64,000 bases of DNA from contig CBDHEI010000002.1 of the NCBI GenBank assembly GCA_965262055.1, positions 2,418,001-2,482,000 of the forward strand, in the 5' to 3' direction. The notes beneath the pieces are model-generated. The model ran no database searches. It was not told where the DNA came from and saw only the letters and a program-made list of their open reading frames with translations. A program made the position numbers and the translations under genes. Below are positions 15,558-24,760 of this stretch, piece by piece. Origin of the DNA: G958296245 sp965262055. Lineage in GTDB: Bacteria > Chloroflexota > Dehalococcoidia > Lucifugimonadales > G958296245. Positions within the stretch are counted from its first letter, which is position 1. Each line of letters opens with the position of its first letter.

Positions 15558-18500
15558 ATGATTATCCTACATGCAGGCGAGTCTGACGGCGCGCTGGTTC
15601 TCTGGGGCGAAGCATTGAGGGACGATGGCGTCCACCCGCCCTCAAGGCGTCGGCGAAGGACGAAGGTGTCCTATGCGAGTCCTCATCCGTTTGCCGCCAG
15701 CGCTCGCGACTTGGCGGAAGCCCTAAAGAAAACGGCGCTCGGTCCCAAACCGGCGGCAAAGCGGACTTGCCACGTGACGGCCTGGCTGCCGACCAAGGGC
15801 GACAGCCCCATTCCTTCCAGCAGCCTGATCGCAGAACCGCCCAGGTCTCGTGCGAAGACGAAGATTGCGCCATGGACGGTCGCAGCCTATCGACTCTCGA
15901 CGGCGGAGGCCGTGGAGCTTCTGTGCGCGTCCATGGGCAGCCGGACGCTCGCGGCAGGCGTGATCGTCGGCTCTGATCTCGCGTACTGGGCGGAGGCGCT
16001 CCGCCTTGCAGGGTCGATGGTGGCGCGGCAGCAGTTTCTTCCGGGTCTGACGACCGACAATGATGCGCGCCGCGCGACATGGGATCCCATCTTCATGGGG
16101 ACGGACGCGGAACGCCTGCCCGCGCTGGCCGGGCGGATGCCCGCGGCTGCGCGGTCGCTCTCCGAGCCCGGCGCGGCCGCGCCTCCTGAGAGGCCCTCCA
16201 CCGAGGTGCTCAGGCAGTTTGTGGCCACGCTAACGGATCACCTGGTGCGCACCGCAGCCTCCGATGCGTCTCTACCCGCGCCCCGTCGTCGCAGGAAGAA
16301 GCCATCCTTCGTCAGCGTGCACGACGCTTGGCTTCATGCCCTCAGGTCGAAAGACGGGACCGTTGCGGGAGATGAGTACGATCTCTCCCAGTTCGCCGCA
16401 CAGGTCCGCGAATGGCGGCGACCGGTCGCGGTTGCGGAAGGTTCCCAGTTCCGCCTCTGCTTCCGCCTAGAGGAACCGGAAGATACTGCGGGGACCGATA
16501 GGGCGGATGACAAGACCTCCGATGACGGATGGTACGTCCGCTATCTGCTCCAGCCTCACGACGATCCGAGCCTTCTCATACCGGTAGAAGAAGCGTGGAA
16601 GGCCAGGGCCCGCACGAAATCCGCGCTCAGGCGTAACGGCTCGAACGTGCGGGAGTTCCTGCTCTCCTCGCTGGGACAGGCTTCCGGCATCTGTCCTTCA
16701 ATCACGGCCAGCCTCGAGAACGCAAGGCCCGCCGGATACTTTCTTGACACTGCGAGAGCTCATCAGTTCCTGACCGAGGAGGCCGTCGCACTTGAGCAGG
16801 CGGGCTACGGCGTGATGATTCCTGCTTGGTGGACGCGCAAGGGCACGAAGGTCCGGCTGGCCGTCCAGGCCAAGGTCAAGAGCCCGAAGATGCAGGGTGG
16901 AAGCGGTCTGTCTCTGGAGACGATTGTTCAGTTCGATTGGGAAGTGGCCCTGGGAGACCAGAGGCTCACCCTCCGCGAGCTGGAGGCGCTTGCGCGGATG
17001 AAGGCCCCCTTGGTCAGGGTCCGCGGTCAATGGGTTGAGGTGAGCGCCGAGGAGATTCAGGCGGCGATCGATTTCTGGAGGAAGAAGGGAGCTGAAAATG
17101 CGACCGTCCGAGACGTCATCCAGATGGCGCTCGGAGCTAGGGACGCGCCGCAGGGTTTCGGCTTCAACGGCGTCAGGGCCACCGGATGGATCGGAAAGCT
17201 GCTGAAGCAGTTGGATGGGCAGGCGGAGTTCAAGGAGCTTGCGTCTCCGAGGGGCTTCTCCGGCACGCTCCGTCCCTATCAGGTCCGCGGCTATTCGTGG
17301 CTTTCGTTCCTGAGGGAATGGGGCCTCGGAGCGTGCCTCGCCGACGACATGGGCTTGGGCAAGACGATTCAGACCCTGGCGCTCATCCAGCGCGATTGGC
17401 GGGCCGACGGCAAACGGCCTGTCCTCCTCGTCTGTCCAACCTCGGTGGCAAACAACTGGCGGAAAGAGGCCGCCCGCTTCACTCCTCGGCTTCCTGTGCT
17501 GGTCCATCACGGCCCCGGCAGGAAGCGAGGTGCGACGTTCAAGAAGGAGGTGGAGGGCCACGCCATTGTCGTCTCCAGCTACGGACTGGTGCATCGGGAC
17601 CTCAAGTTCCTCAAGGAGGTGCCGTGGGGCGGCGTGGTGCTCGACGAGGCCCAGAACATCAAGAACCCTGAGACGAAGCAGGCGAGGGCAGCACAGTCAC
17701 TGGTAGCCGACTACCGCATCGCCCTGACCGGAACGCCGGTGGAGAACAACGTGGGCGACCTGTGGTCGATCATGGAGTTCTTGAACCCCGGCTTCCTGGG
17801 CTCCCAGAGCGAGTTCAAGCGTAACTTCTTCGTGCCCATCCAGGCCGAGCGGGACGCGAGCGCGGCAGAGCGCCTCAAGCGCGTTACCGGCCCTTTCATC
17901 CTCCGTAGACTCAAGACGGATAGGTCGATCATCTCCGATCTGCCCGAGAAGCTGGAGACGAAGGTCTTCTGTCCGCTGACGAAGGAGCAGGCATCTCTGT
18001 ATGCCTCCGTTCTCAAGGAGACGGAAGAGGCGTTGGAGTCGGCCGATGGCATCCAGCGGAGAGGGCTGGTCCTGGCCACGCTCTCCAAGCTCAAGCAGGT
18101 CTGCAACCATCCGGCACAGTTCCTGGGCGACAACTCCGGCATCAACGGCCGGTCAGGCAAGCTCACGAGATTGACGGAGATGCTGGAGGAGGTTATCGAG
18201 GTCGGCGACCGGGCGCTGGTCTTCAGCCAGTTCGCGGAGATGGGCGACCTGCTTCAACGCCAAGTGCAGGAGACGTTCGGCCTAGAGGCGCTGTTCCTTC
18301 ACGGCGGGGTGCCGAAGCGCCAGCGCGACCGCATGGTGGAGCGCTTCCAGGATGAGGGCGGCGGACCGCAGGTCTTCATTCTGTCTCTGAAGGCCGGCGG
18401 CACCGGGTTGAACCTAACCTCGGCCAACCACGTCTTCCACTTCGACCGCTGGTGGAACCCTGCCGTCGAGGACCAGGCAACCGACCGGGTATTCCGCATC

Positions 18501-18695
18501 GGCCAGACGCGAAACGTCCAGGTCCACAAGTTCATCTGCGCCGGAACGCTGGAGGAGAAGATCGACGAGATGATCGAGATCAAGAAGGAAATCTCTGAAC
18601 GAGTCGTGGGAGCAGGTGAGGGCTGGCTTACGGAGCTCTCCAACGACGACCTGAGAGAGGTCTTGGCTCTGGGCAAGGAAGCCCCAGGAGGATAG
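15558..18695 (+). CDS. SNF2-family helicase/ATPase with long N-terminal domain
   Basis: A 1,045-residue protein from the ATG at 15558; the frame open further upstream is antisense-like sequence inside hsdM. The first about 550 residues correspond to the bacterial SNF2-associated region (DUF3670 type). The C-terminal half is a complete Swi2/Snf2 motor: Walker A ADDMGLGKTIQTL (about residue 596), DEAQ box VVLDEAQNIKNPET (about 694), LTGTPVENN, and motif VI TDRVFRIGQTRNVQVHKF (about 974). Such motors translocate on double-stranded DNA and remodel bound proteins. The next gene, 1 bp away, encodes a SWIM zinc-finger protein; the pairing is known in bacteria and suggests one complex. Position among restriction debris hints at defence, not proven. 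Confidence 0.9.
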   Translation: MIILHAGESDGALVLWGEALRDDGVHPPSRRRRRTKVSYASPHPFAASARDLAEALKKTALGPKPAAKRTCHVTAWLPTKGDSPIPSSSLIAEPPRSRAKTKIAPWTVAAYRLSTAEAVELLCASMGSRTLAAGVIVGSDLAYWAEALRLAGSMVARQQFLPGLTTDNDARRATWDPIFMGTDAERLPALAGRMPAAARSLSEPGAAAPPERPSTEVLRQFVATLTDHLVRTAASDASLPAPRRRRKKPSFVSVHDAWLHALRSKDGTVAGDEYDLSQFAAQVREWRRPVAVAEGSQFRLCFRLEEPEDTAGTDRADDKTSDDGWYVRYLLQPHDDPSLLIPVEEAWKARARTKSALRRNGSNVREFLLSSLGQASGICPSITASLENARPAGYFLDTARAHQFLTEEAVALEQAGYGVMIPAWWTRKGTKVRLAVQAKVKSPKMQGGSGLSLETIVQFDWEVALGDQRLTLRELEALARMKAPLVRVRGQWVEVSAEEIQAAIDFWRKKGAENATVRDVIQMALGARDAPQGFGFNGVRATGWIGKLLKQLDGQAEFKELASPRGFSGTLRPYQVRGYSWLSFLREWGLGACLADDMGLGKTIQTLALIQRDWRADGKRPVLLVCPTSVANNWRKEAARFTPRLPVLVHHGPGRKRGATFKKEVEGHAIVVSSYGLVHRDLKFLKEVPWGGVVLDEAQNIKNPETKQARAAQSLVADYRIALTGTPVENNVGDLWSIMEFLNPGFLGSQSEFKRNFFVPIQAERDASAAERLKRVTGPFILRRLKTDRSIISDLPEKLETKVFCPLTKEQASLYASVLKETEEALESADGIQRRGLVLATLSKLKQVCNHPAQFLGDNSGINGRSGKLTRLTEMLEEVIEVGDRALVFSQFAEMGDLLQRQVQETFGLEALFLHGGVPKRQRDRMVERFQDEGGGPQVFILSLKAGGTGLNLTSANHVFHFDRWWNPAVEDQATDRVFRIGQTRNVQVHKFICAGTLEEKIDEMIEIKKEISERVVGAGEGWLTELSNDDLREVLALGKEAPGG

Positions 18696-18696
18696 G

Positions 18697-19608
18697 ATGG
18701 CACATCGTTACGATGGATACTTCGAGCCTTCCCGACCTCGTAAGGCGAAGGGCGGTATCAAGGCCCAGTCCACACGGGGCAGATTCGGCCAGAGTTGGTG
18801 GGCTAGCCGCTGGATAGAGGTCCTTGAGGGCTTCGACCTCGGAGCGAGGCTTGGCCGCGGCAGGTCCTATGCCCGCCGGGGCCAGGTGCTATCGATTGAT
18901 GTCGAAAAGGGCGCTGTGATGGCCAGAGTGCAGGGATCTCGTGCCCGACCCTACCGTGTCGAGATCAGAGTCGAGATGCTTGGAGGTTCGGACTGGAAGA
19001 AGGTGACCACGGCGCTGTCAGAGCGGCCCGTCTTCGCCGCGAAGATGCTGGCTGGCCAGATGCCCGAGAATATCGAGAACTTCTTCTGGGAAGTAGGACT
19101 TTCCCTCTTCCCTGACAGGAGTGACGACCTTGAGACCGACTGCTCCTGCCCCGACTGGTCAAACCCTTGCAAGCACATCGCGGCGGTCTACCTCCTCTTG
19201 GGTGAGGAGTTCGACCGCGACCCCTTCCTGATATTTAAGCTGAGGGGAGCGGAGCGAGAGGAACTCTTGGGCTTGGCCGGGCTCGAGGCGGCGGGGAGCG
19301 GCATTGGAGCCAATGAAACGACCATCGAGTCTTCCGCTGCTCAGGTGCTAGATCAATCACCACCTGAGCCGCTTCCTGTTGACCCCACCGAGTTCTGGGG
19401 CCAAGAGAGCGCTGATCGAGAGGAGGCTGCTGCCCACGGAGCAGCGCGCATCCCAACGTTTTCTGCGGCGCTGCCGAAACGGTTGGGCAGCTTCCAGTTC
19501 TGGAGGGGTCAGGACAGCTTCATCCCTGCGTTGGAGGGGATGTACCGTAAGGCATCGCCAGCCGGAGTGCGTGTGTTTCTGGGTGAATGGCGGATTCAGA
19601 GCGATTGA
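18697..19608 (+). CDS. SWIM zinc-finger protein, partner of the SNF2 helicase
   Basis: A 303-residue protein. The N-terminal about 140 residues form a basic domain (YFEPSRPRKAKGGIKAQSTR, FGQSWWASRWIEVLEGFD). The SWIM motif follows: CSCPDWSNPCKHIAAVYLLL (CxCx(n)CxH, zinc-chelating), near residue 150. SWIM domains bind DNA or protein partners. The start lies 1 bp after the SNF2 stop, so the two are co-translated. The C-terminal part is acidic and less distinctive. An IS1380 end begins 78 bp after the stop, so the original downstream context has been replaced. Confidence 0.88.
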   Translation: MAHRYDGYFEPSRPRKAKGGIKAQSTRGRFGQSWWASRWIEVLEGFDLGARLGRGRSYARRGQVLSIDVEKGAVMARVQGSRARPYRVEIRVEMLGGSDWKKVTTALSERPVFAAKMLAGQMPENIENFFWEVGLSLFPDRSDDLETDCSCPDWSNPCKHIAAVYLLLGEEFDRDPFLIFKLRGAEREELLGLAGLEAAGSGIGANETTIESSAAQVLDQSPPEPLPVDPTEFWGQESADREEAAAHGAARIPTFSAALPKRLGSFQFWRGQDSFIPALEGMYRKASPAGVRVFLGEWRIQSD

Positions 19609-19686
19609 GGGCCGCTGGTTCTACTATCAACGGCCCCCCCCGCGTCTGCGTCTTGGTGGACGGGCATAAGTCCCGATGGATTGTAC

Positions 19687-21431
19687 CCCACATTTCCCAT
19701 ATCAACCCTGCATGGCTTGCCGCAATCAGCAACAGCGATACCCAATGTAGTCGAATAGCAGAGCACAGTGGTTATCATGAGTGCTAGACTGGTCGTGAGC
19801 GACTACTCTAGTTCTTGATAACGTACCCGCCCTGGAGGCACCCAATGGGTGAAAGCACCAACCCACGCGCCACGCTCCGTTTCGACCGACGTGTACGGTT
19901 GGAGTTTCGCGGCGCTACCATCACCTCGGACGCCGGACTGCTGGCCTGTCGCGAGTTGGATGATGCACTGGGACTGACGGAGACGGCGAGTGAGTGTTTG
20001 CAGGAGACTCGGGGCGGTCGTAACGTGCAGCACCGATTGGTGGGCCTTCTCAGGCAGTCGGTGTACAGTCGTCTGGCGGGCTACGAGGATACCAACGACG
20101 CTGAACGGCTGGCCCAGGACCCGACGATGCGGATCATCGTTGGACGGCGAGGTGGTCCTGAGAGACCGGCCGCCAGCACCAACACCATGAGCCGGTTCGA
20201 GACCGAGGTGCTCACCCAAGACGGCAACGTGGAAGGGTTGGGCCGACTGAACGCTAAGTGGGTGGATGGAGCTATGTCCCGCACGCCGCACCGGCGGGTG
20301 ATCTTGGACATGGACAGTTCGGAGAGTCCGGTACATGGAGAACAGGAGGGAGCATCGTACAACGGTCACTTTGGGAGCACGTGCTATCACCCATTGTTCG
20401 TGTTCAACCAGTTCGGGGACTGCGAGGGGGCCATGCTCCGTGCGGGCAACGTACATAGCGCGCACAGGTGGCGTGATGTATTGGATCCGATCCTGTCGCG
20501 TTACGGGGCGACAGGAGTGCGACGGTACTTTCGCGCCGATGCCGCATTCGCCAAGCCGGACATCTATGAGTACCTCGAGGAGCGGCAGGTACTTTACGCT
20601 ATAAGACTCCCCGGCAACGAGGTGCTGCAACGGGAGATCGCCCCTCTGCTCAGGAGGCCGGTGGGGAGGCCGCCGAAGCGTCCAGTGATCCTATACGACG
20701 ACTTTTGGTATCGTGCCGGGAGTTGGAACCGTGCTCGGCGGGTGGTGGCCAAGGTGGAATGGCATAGGGGAGAGCTGTTCCCTCGGGTGGGCTTCATCGT
20801 CACGAACATGTCGGCTGGCCCGGAAGGGGTAGTGCATTTCTACAATGGTCGTGGGACAGCCGAGCAGTGGATCAAAGAGGGCAAGTACGCCCTGAACTGG
20901 ACTCGGCTGTCGTGCCATCGGTTCGTGGCCAACCGGGTGCGTCTATCTCTGTTCGTTCTGGCGTACAACCTTGGGAACTTCCTGCGCCGGTTATGTCTGC
21001 CCAAGGCGGTCAAGCACTGGTCGCTGAGGAGCGTGCAGGTCAAGCTGATCAAGATGGGAGGTCGGCTGGTGCGCCACTCCCGGCGGTTGATCTTTCAGTT
21101 GTCCGAGGTGTCGGTTCCTCGACGGTTGTTCCAGGGAGTGTTGGATCGTATCGGCCGGTTATCGCCGGCGCCAAGCTGAGGGAGGGTACAACCACGATCT
21201 TGCCAAGAGGGAGAGCGCTCCAGGGAGTCGCTTTGTCTTCCATGCGCTTTCACCCCATTGGCGGGGAGCCTGAAGACGACAAAGACGGACAAGAAGCATG
21301 GTCCACGGCAAGAATCGCATCCCTTATCGGATAGACCGGAGATTGACTGGCCTTGCAGACCTGAATATGATGCCACTATCTCGTTCGGGCTGCTCTTTGA
21401 GCCTGAAGACTCACAATATGGGAAATCCCGG
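19687..21431 (+). mobile_element. IS1380-family insertion sequence, copy 2 (inverted relative to copy 1)
   Basis: About 1.75 kb. Left end CCCACATTTCCCATAT matches copy 1; right end reads ATATGGGAAATCCCGG. No target duplication is found (left flank ends TTGTAC, right flank begins CTAGAAG), unlike copy 1. Coding core nearly identical to copy 1, but both terminal regions outside the gene have diverged noticeably. With copy 1 it forms an inverted pair enclosing about 12.7 kb. Confidence 0.85.
19845..21179 (+). CDS. IS1380-family transposase (DDE), copy 2
   Basis: A 444-residue transposase, intact, starting at ATG 19845 after GGAGG. The catalytic blocks (VILDMDSSESPVHG, YFRADAAFAKPDIYEYL, TAEQWIKEGKYALNW) equal those of the copy at 5504-6838. 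Amino-acid differences seen are confined to the first quarter, for example ATLRFDRRVRLEFRGAT against GKLRFDRRIRLEFHGAT and ETRGGR against ESRGGR. From then on the proteins read the same. Mobilises this IS family; may act on both copies. Confidence 0.92.
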   Translation: MGESTNPRATLRFDRRVRLEFRGATITSDAGLLACRELDDALGLTETASECLQETRGGRNVQHRLVGLLRQSVYSRLAGYEDTNDAERLAQDPTMRIIVGRRGGPERPAASTNTMSRFETEVLTQDGNVEGLGRLNAKWVDGAMSRTPHRRVILDMDSSESPVHGEQEGASYNGHFGSTCYHPLFVFNQFGDCEGAMLRAGNVHSAHRWRDVLDPILSRYGATGVRRYFRADAAFAKPDIYEYLEERQVLYAIRLPGNEVLQREIAPLLRRPVGRPPKRPVILYDDFWYRAGSWNRARRVVAKVEWHRGELFPRVGFIVTNMSAGPEGVVHFYNGRGTAEQWIKEGKYALNWTRLSCHRFVANRVRLSLFVLAYNLGNFLRRLCLPKAVKHWSLRSVQVKLIKMGGRLVRHSRRLIFQLSEVSVPRRLFQGVLDRIGRLSPAPS

Positions 21432-21824
21432 CTAGAAGCTGTGACATCGCCCCATGACCTGCCGCTGAAGTCGTAGACCTGCGTTGGGCAAGTCCAAGGA
21501 GCTATGCTGATAAGGAGACGGAAGTGTGGGAAATCAAGATGTACAGCAATACGCAGACTCCCAGGATCGCACCCAGTTGCGGGGCTACGTATTTCGAGCC
21601 ATAGCCATCAGGCACGACCGTCCTAGTATGAGACAATGCAACATCCGGACGTGTTTGCTCTCCAACGCCAGCTACCAGATCGTCATAGAAGGCGCCAGCT
21701 ACCGCGAGCGCTTGTCACCCCACAGGGCCCTGCTCGACCGAAAGGAGGTGGTTGACCCTCAAACCGCAGGGTGATAATAGTCCGCATACCACGGTGTCCA
21801 GGGGCCGTCACCCACCTGACGAGG
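21432..21824. other. Gap between IS1380 copy 2 and the primase gene, weak ORF only
   Basis: Contains an 82-codon plus-strand frame (21526-21774) from a GTG behind AAGGAGACG, reading GNQDVQQYADSQDRTQLRGY. I recognise no family and codon usage is not like the neighbours, so I do not call it a gene. The stretch probably holds the left boundary of the integrated satellite; no copy of the tRNA 3' end was found here by eye. Confidence 0.3.
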
Positions 21825-21867
21825 TGGTATATAGGTCGTGATCACGATGGTATATAGGTCCTGATCA
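21825..21867. repeat. Two iteron-like 20-bp direct repeats
   Basis: TGGTATATAGGTCGTGATCA (21825-21844) and the same sequence with one change (21848-21867), spaced 23 bp start to start, about two helical turns. They are AT-richer than the surroundings and overlap the stop codon of the primase gene. Repeats next to a primase are often replication-origin iterons, which is the inference here. Confidence 0.55.
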
Positions 21868-22707
21868 TCGACACGTAGGAGCGTATTCCAACAGCCGCCG
21901 AACGTCCGCTGCAGGGGTACATGACCACGGGCTAGCATCTTCGATGCCGAACACATCGCCGGGAGGCACGGGCGTAGTGTCATCAACGCTGTCGGTGCAT
22001 AACTCCAGCATCGCGTGGACTACGGCGTCACGGTCCTTGAATTGAGACGCCGCCAGCCAATCATCAAGGCCCTGCGTTCCTGGAAGCACCATGACGAACA
22101 CCTTGTCCGCGCCCCTACCCAGCAGGAGCGTCCGCAGCCGCTTCACGGCCGCATTGACGTTCTTGTTCACCCGCACGTCACCATCGGGCGCGATCACGAA
22201 CCTGTTGCCCTTGATGCCGAGGTCCTCGAAGTCTCCTATCGCGGTCGGAGGTCTTCCCGTGCGCCAATTGTTGATCCCCAGAATCCCCACGGCGGGAATG
22301 TCATGGGCGGCCAGCGCGTCAACGCGGGTCACACCTTCTGCGATAATTATCAGCTCGCCGGGCTGCGCCAGCCGGTCACGGGTGACGGGGGACGTGACCA
22401 AGACGTTCCGCTGACGCGCAGGTGTCATGAAGCGGCGCGGCTCGCCCTTGGCATCGGGGAAGTCTTCCGGGTTGTCGAGGCGAAGCTGGACGGCGGGGGG
22501 GTCTGGGGCAAGCAGCCCGTGAAGCGGAATGAGTAGGCCGCTGTACTTCCGCCCTAAGCCCCACGCAGCGGCATAGTCGCCGTCTATCGGCTTGCCTGCT
22601 CGGACGTGCCTATACCCACGGGCTCGGGCAACGTCCGGCAGGACGCCGCGCTCCGCGAGGTACTCGCTCCACTTCGGCGGAAGTCCGTAGTCTGTATGTG
22701 AGGTCAT
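21865..22707 (-). CDS. DUF3854 / Toprim-like primase-associated protein
   Basis: A 280-residue protein. After an N-terminal region (PPKWSEYLAERGVLPDVARA) comes a part that binds or processes nucleic acid (SGLLIPLHGLL, VQLRLDNPEDFPDAKGEPRR). A Toprim-like core follows, with IIIAEGVTRVDALAAHDIPA (EG...DA) and NRFVIAPDGDVRVNKNVNAA (DxD-like). DUF3854 domains occur in replication proteins of plasmids and integrated elements, usually ahead of a helicase; no helicase domain is present here. With alpA and the integrase next door it is the replication gene of a small integrated element. Confidence 0.72.
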   Translation of the reverse strand: MTSHTDYGLPPKWSEYLAERGVLPDVARARGYRHVRAGKPIDGDYAAAWGLGRKYSGLLIPLHGLLAPDPPAVQLRLDNPEDFPDAKGEPRRFMTPARQRNVLVTSPVTRDRLAQPGELIIIAEGVTRVDALAAHDIPAVGILGINNWRTGRPPTAIGDFEDLGIKGNRFVIAPDGDVRVNKNVNAAVKRLRTLLLGRGADKVFVMVLPGTQGLDDWLAASQFKDRDAVVHAMLELCTDSVDDTTPVPPGDVFGIEDASPWSCTPAADVRRLLEYAPTCR

Positions 22708-22885
22708 GCCCTACCCCCTTCCTCGAGACTCCCGTGAGAAGGGGCAACCAATCGGTCTGCGGGCCTTGGTTCGTATTTGAAACGAAGCGCGGTGAGCGCT
22801 GTACTGTGCGAATGCCCACGCGCATAGGGAAGGGTAGTTTCGCCTGGTAAGCCGCTGACATCGCTTCGTTTTAGACACGAAACCA

Positions 22886-23167
22886 TCATGGCTCTTCAAT
22901 CCGAACCTGGGGGCGGGGGACGGGGCCGTGCTTCGAGCCAGCCCTCAACCTCGAAGGCGACGCGGGTTCGCGGACTTGGATCTGGGCCCTGGGTTTCTGT
23001 TCGAGCCAAGCGTCTATCTCCGACCGGCACCAACGGTTAGATTGTGACGAAATCTGTAAGGGTCGGGGAAAATCCGCTGCCATCAGTCGGTACAGTCCGC
23101 TTCGGCTGATCGAAAGCAGCAGCAGCACTTCCGAAAGCGTGAGTAGGTCGTCCTGTCGAGTGTCCAA
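22886..23167 (-). CDS. AlpA-like excisionase/regulator (MerR-type HTH)
   Basis: The core matches AlpA/HTH_17 proteins: LLTLSEVLLLLSISRSGLYR, then LMAADFPRPLQI and NRWCRSEIDAWLEQKP. These small proteins act as excisionase or as activators of integrase in prophages and satellites. A TTG at 23167 is the most reasonable start; the longer frame to 23188 would begin inside a terminator stem. The C-terminal about 30 residues are Pro/Arg-rich and not part of the fold. It lies between primase and integrase, all on the minus strand. Confidence 0.72.
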   Translation of the reverse strand: MDTRQDDLLTLSEVLLLLSISRSGLYRLMAADFPRPLQISSQSNRWCRSEIDAWLEQKPRAQIQVREPASPSRLRAGSKHGPVPRPQVRIEEP

Positions 23168-23186
23168 TCCTTGCCTCCCGAAATGC

Positions 23187-23228
23187 AAAAAGCCCGCTGT
23201 TCGGCAAGCCGAACCTAGCGGGCTTTTT
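23187..23228. terminator. Bidirectional rho-independent terminator
   Basis: A near-perfect stem: AAAAAGCCCGCT pairs with AGCGGGCTTTTT, and its interior GTTCGG/CCGAAC also pairs around CAAG. A/T runs on both sides let it work in either direction. It separates the integrase (23402-24694) from alpA, so the two are probably not on one transcript. Confidence 0.9.
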
Positions 23229-23401
23229 CAGAAAGGCAAAGCACGGCCATGCAGCACTTCTCTCTACATGGTCCGTGAGGCCAAGCGGGCGGACGAGCCG
23301 TTGTCGCAAACTGGGCTAGGTCGGCCCGCGCTACGTGGCGGTTAGGTCACGCACGGGCGGCCCCGTTTGGACAGCGATCTGTATCCGGGTGCCTTTTTAG
23401 G

Positions 23402-24694
23402 CTAGCAGCTTGTCCCATTCCGTGTCAACATTCGTGCCGACGTGTTCGCAATATAGTCCGACCACTGCTGCATGAGCTCGCGTCGCCGCTCGAACAGGTC
23501 GGAGCGGACGTAGGCAAGGACCGTGCCGTCTCCGAGATTGTGAGCTAAGGCGGCTTCCGCAACGGCCCAGGGCGCGTCAGTTTGCTCCAGCGCCCACGTG
23601 CGAAAGGACGCGCGGAATCCGTGAGTTGTGATGTGCTCGTACCCGGCCCGCCGGAGAAGCATCAGGAGCACCATGTCCGAGAGTGACCGTCCCGCCTTCC
23701 GGTTGGAAGGGAACACAAGGCCCTTGCCCTTGGTGCGCTCTTGGGCTTGCTCAAGGACTTCCAGCGCGCCAGTCGAGAGCGGGACGCGGTGATCGCGGCG
23801 CATCTTCATGCGGTCGGCGGGGACAGTCCAGACCTTGCCGTCAAGGTCAATCTCGTCCCACGTCGCCCGTAGGACTTCCCCGGTCCTTGCAGCGGTCATG
23901 ACCGCAAACGTCAGCGCCGACTTGACAGTCTCGTGTCCGCCAGTGGTGCGAATTGCGTCAAGCGCCGTGGCGACCTCGGGGTACGGAAGGGCGGGGTAAT
24001 GACGACGCTGTCGCGGTCGTCGGGGCAGTGCGGCGTTCAGGGCGACGTTGGAGGGGTTGTCCGAGCGCCAGCCAGCCGCGATTGCGAAGTCGAAGATTGT
24101 CGTCATGCGCTGGCGAACGCGGGTCGCCATCTCTCGCTTGTCGTTCCAGAGCGGCATCAGGACGTCGAGCACGTCGGCGGTGGTAACGGAGTCGACGCGT
24201 TTCTTGCGCAGCGCGGGGGGGACGTGGAGTCTCATGCTCGCGCGCCAACGCGTCGCGTGCTTGTCGTTCGCCCACGTTGGGGCGCGCAACTCTATCACAG
24301 TCTCGGCGGCTTGCCCGAACGTCGGGATGCTGGCCTTCTTGATTCGCTGCGCCTTGATGTGCACCGCGGGGTCTACGCCGTCCTGCACCAACTGGCGCAT
24401 GTCCTCGGCTTGGTCACGTGCCGCCTTCAACGAGACATCGGGATACCCTCCGACTCCGAGTTGCCGGCGCCGCCCGTCCACGGTAAGACGGAGAACCCAA
24501 TTCTTCCCGCCGGACGGGTGGACGCGGAGCATGAGACCGCCGCCGTCCATGTGGGTTCCGGGTTGCGCGTGCTTCACCTGCAGGGGCGAGAGCTTATTCC
24601 GCTTGACGTTCGCTATAGCTGGCCCTCCCGTCTGTGTACCACTTTTCTGTGTACCACTTGCGGGCATTGTATGGCACAAATCGGCACAGGTCAA
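23402..24694 (-). CDS. int: Tyrosine-type site-specific integrase
   Basis: A 430-residue P4/DUF4102-type integrase. The N-terminal arm-binding part reads NKLSPLQVKHAQPGTHMDGG and LMLRVHPSGGKNWVLRLTVD. The catalytic residues are present: Arg in MTAARTGEVLRATWDEID, HGFR in THGFRASFRTWALEQ, the AHN block, and the nucleophile in VLAYVRSDLFERRRELM. The start may be an internal ATG, since the first about 25 residues are not family-like. Its 5' end lies 67 bp from the 3' end of tRNA-Leu, the classic target geometry, so it probably integrated this element at that tRNA. Confidence 0.93.
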   Translation of the reverse strand: MTCADLCHTMPASGTQKSGTQTGGPAIANVKRNKLSPLQVKHAQPGTHMDGGGLMLRVHPSGGKNWVLRLTVDGRRRQLGVGGYPDVSLKAARDQAEDMRQLVQDGVDPAVHIKAQRIKKASIPTFGQAAETVIELRAPTWANDKHATRWRASMRLHVPPALRKKRVDSVTTADVLDVLMPLWNDKREMATRVRQRMTTIFDFAIAAGWRSDNPSNVALNAALPRRPRQRRHYPALPYPEVATALDAIRTTGGHETVKSALTFAVMTAARTGEVLRATWDEIDLDGKVWTVPADRMKMRRDHRVPLSTGALEVLEQAQERTKGKGLVFPSNRKAGRSLSDMVLLMLLRRAGYEHITTHGFRASFRTWALEQTDAPWAVAEAALAHNLGDGTVLAYVRSDLFERRRELMQQWSDYIANTSARMLTRNGTSC

Positions 24695-24760
24695 GACAGG
24701 TGGGCGCTCAACTCAGATATGCAAACGGCCTTTTTTGGGGAGGTTCTACGGGCTGCTTAG

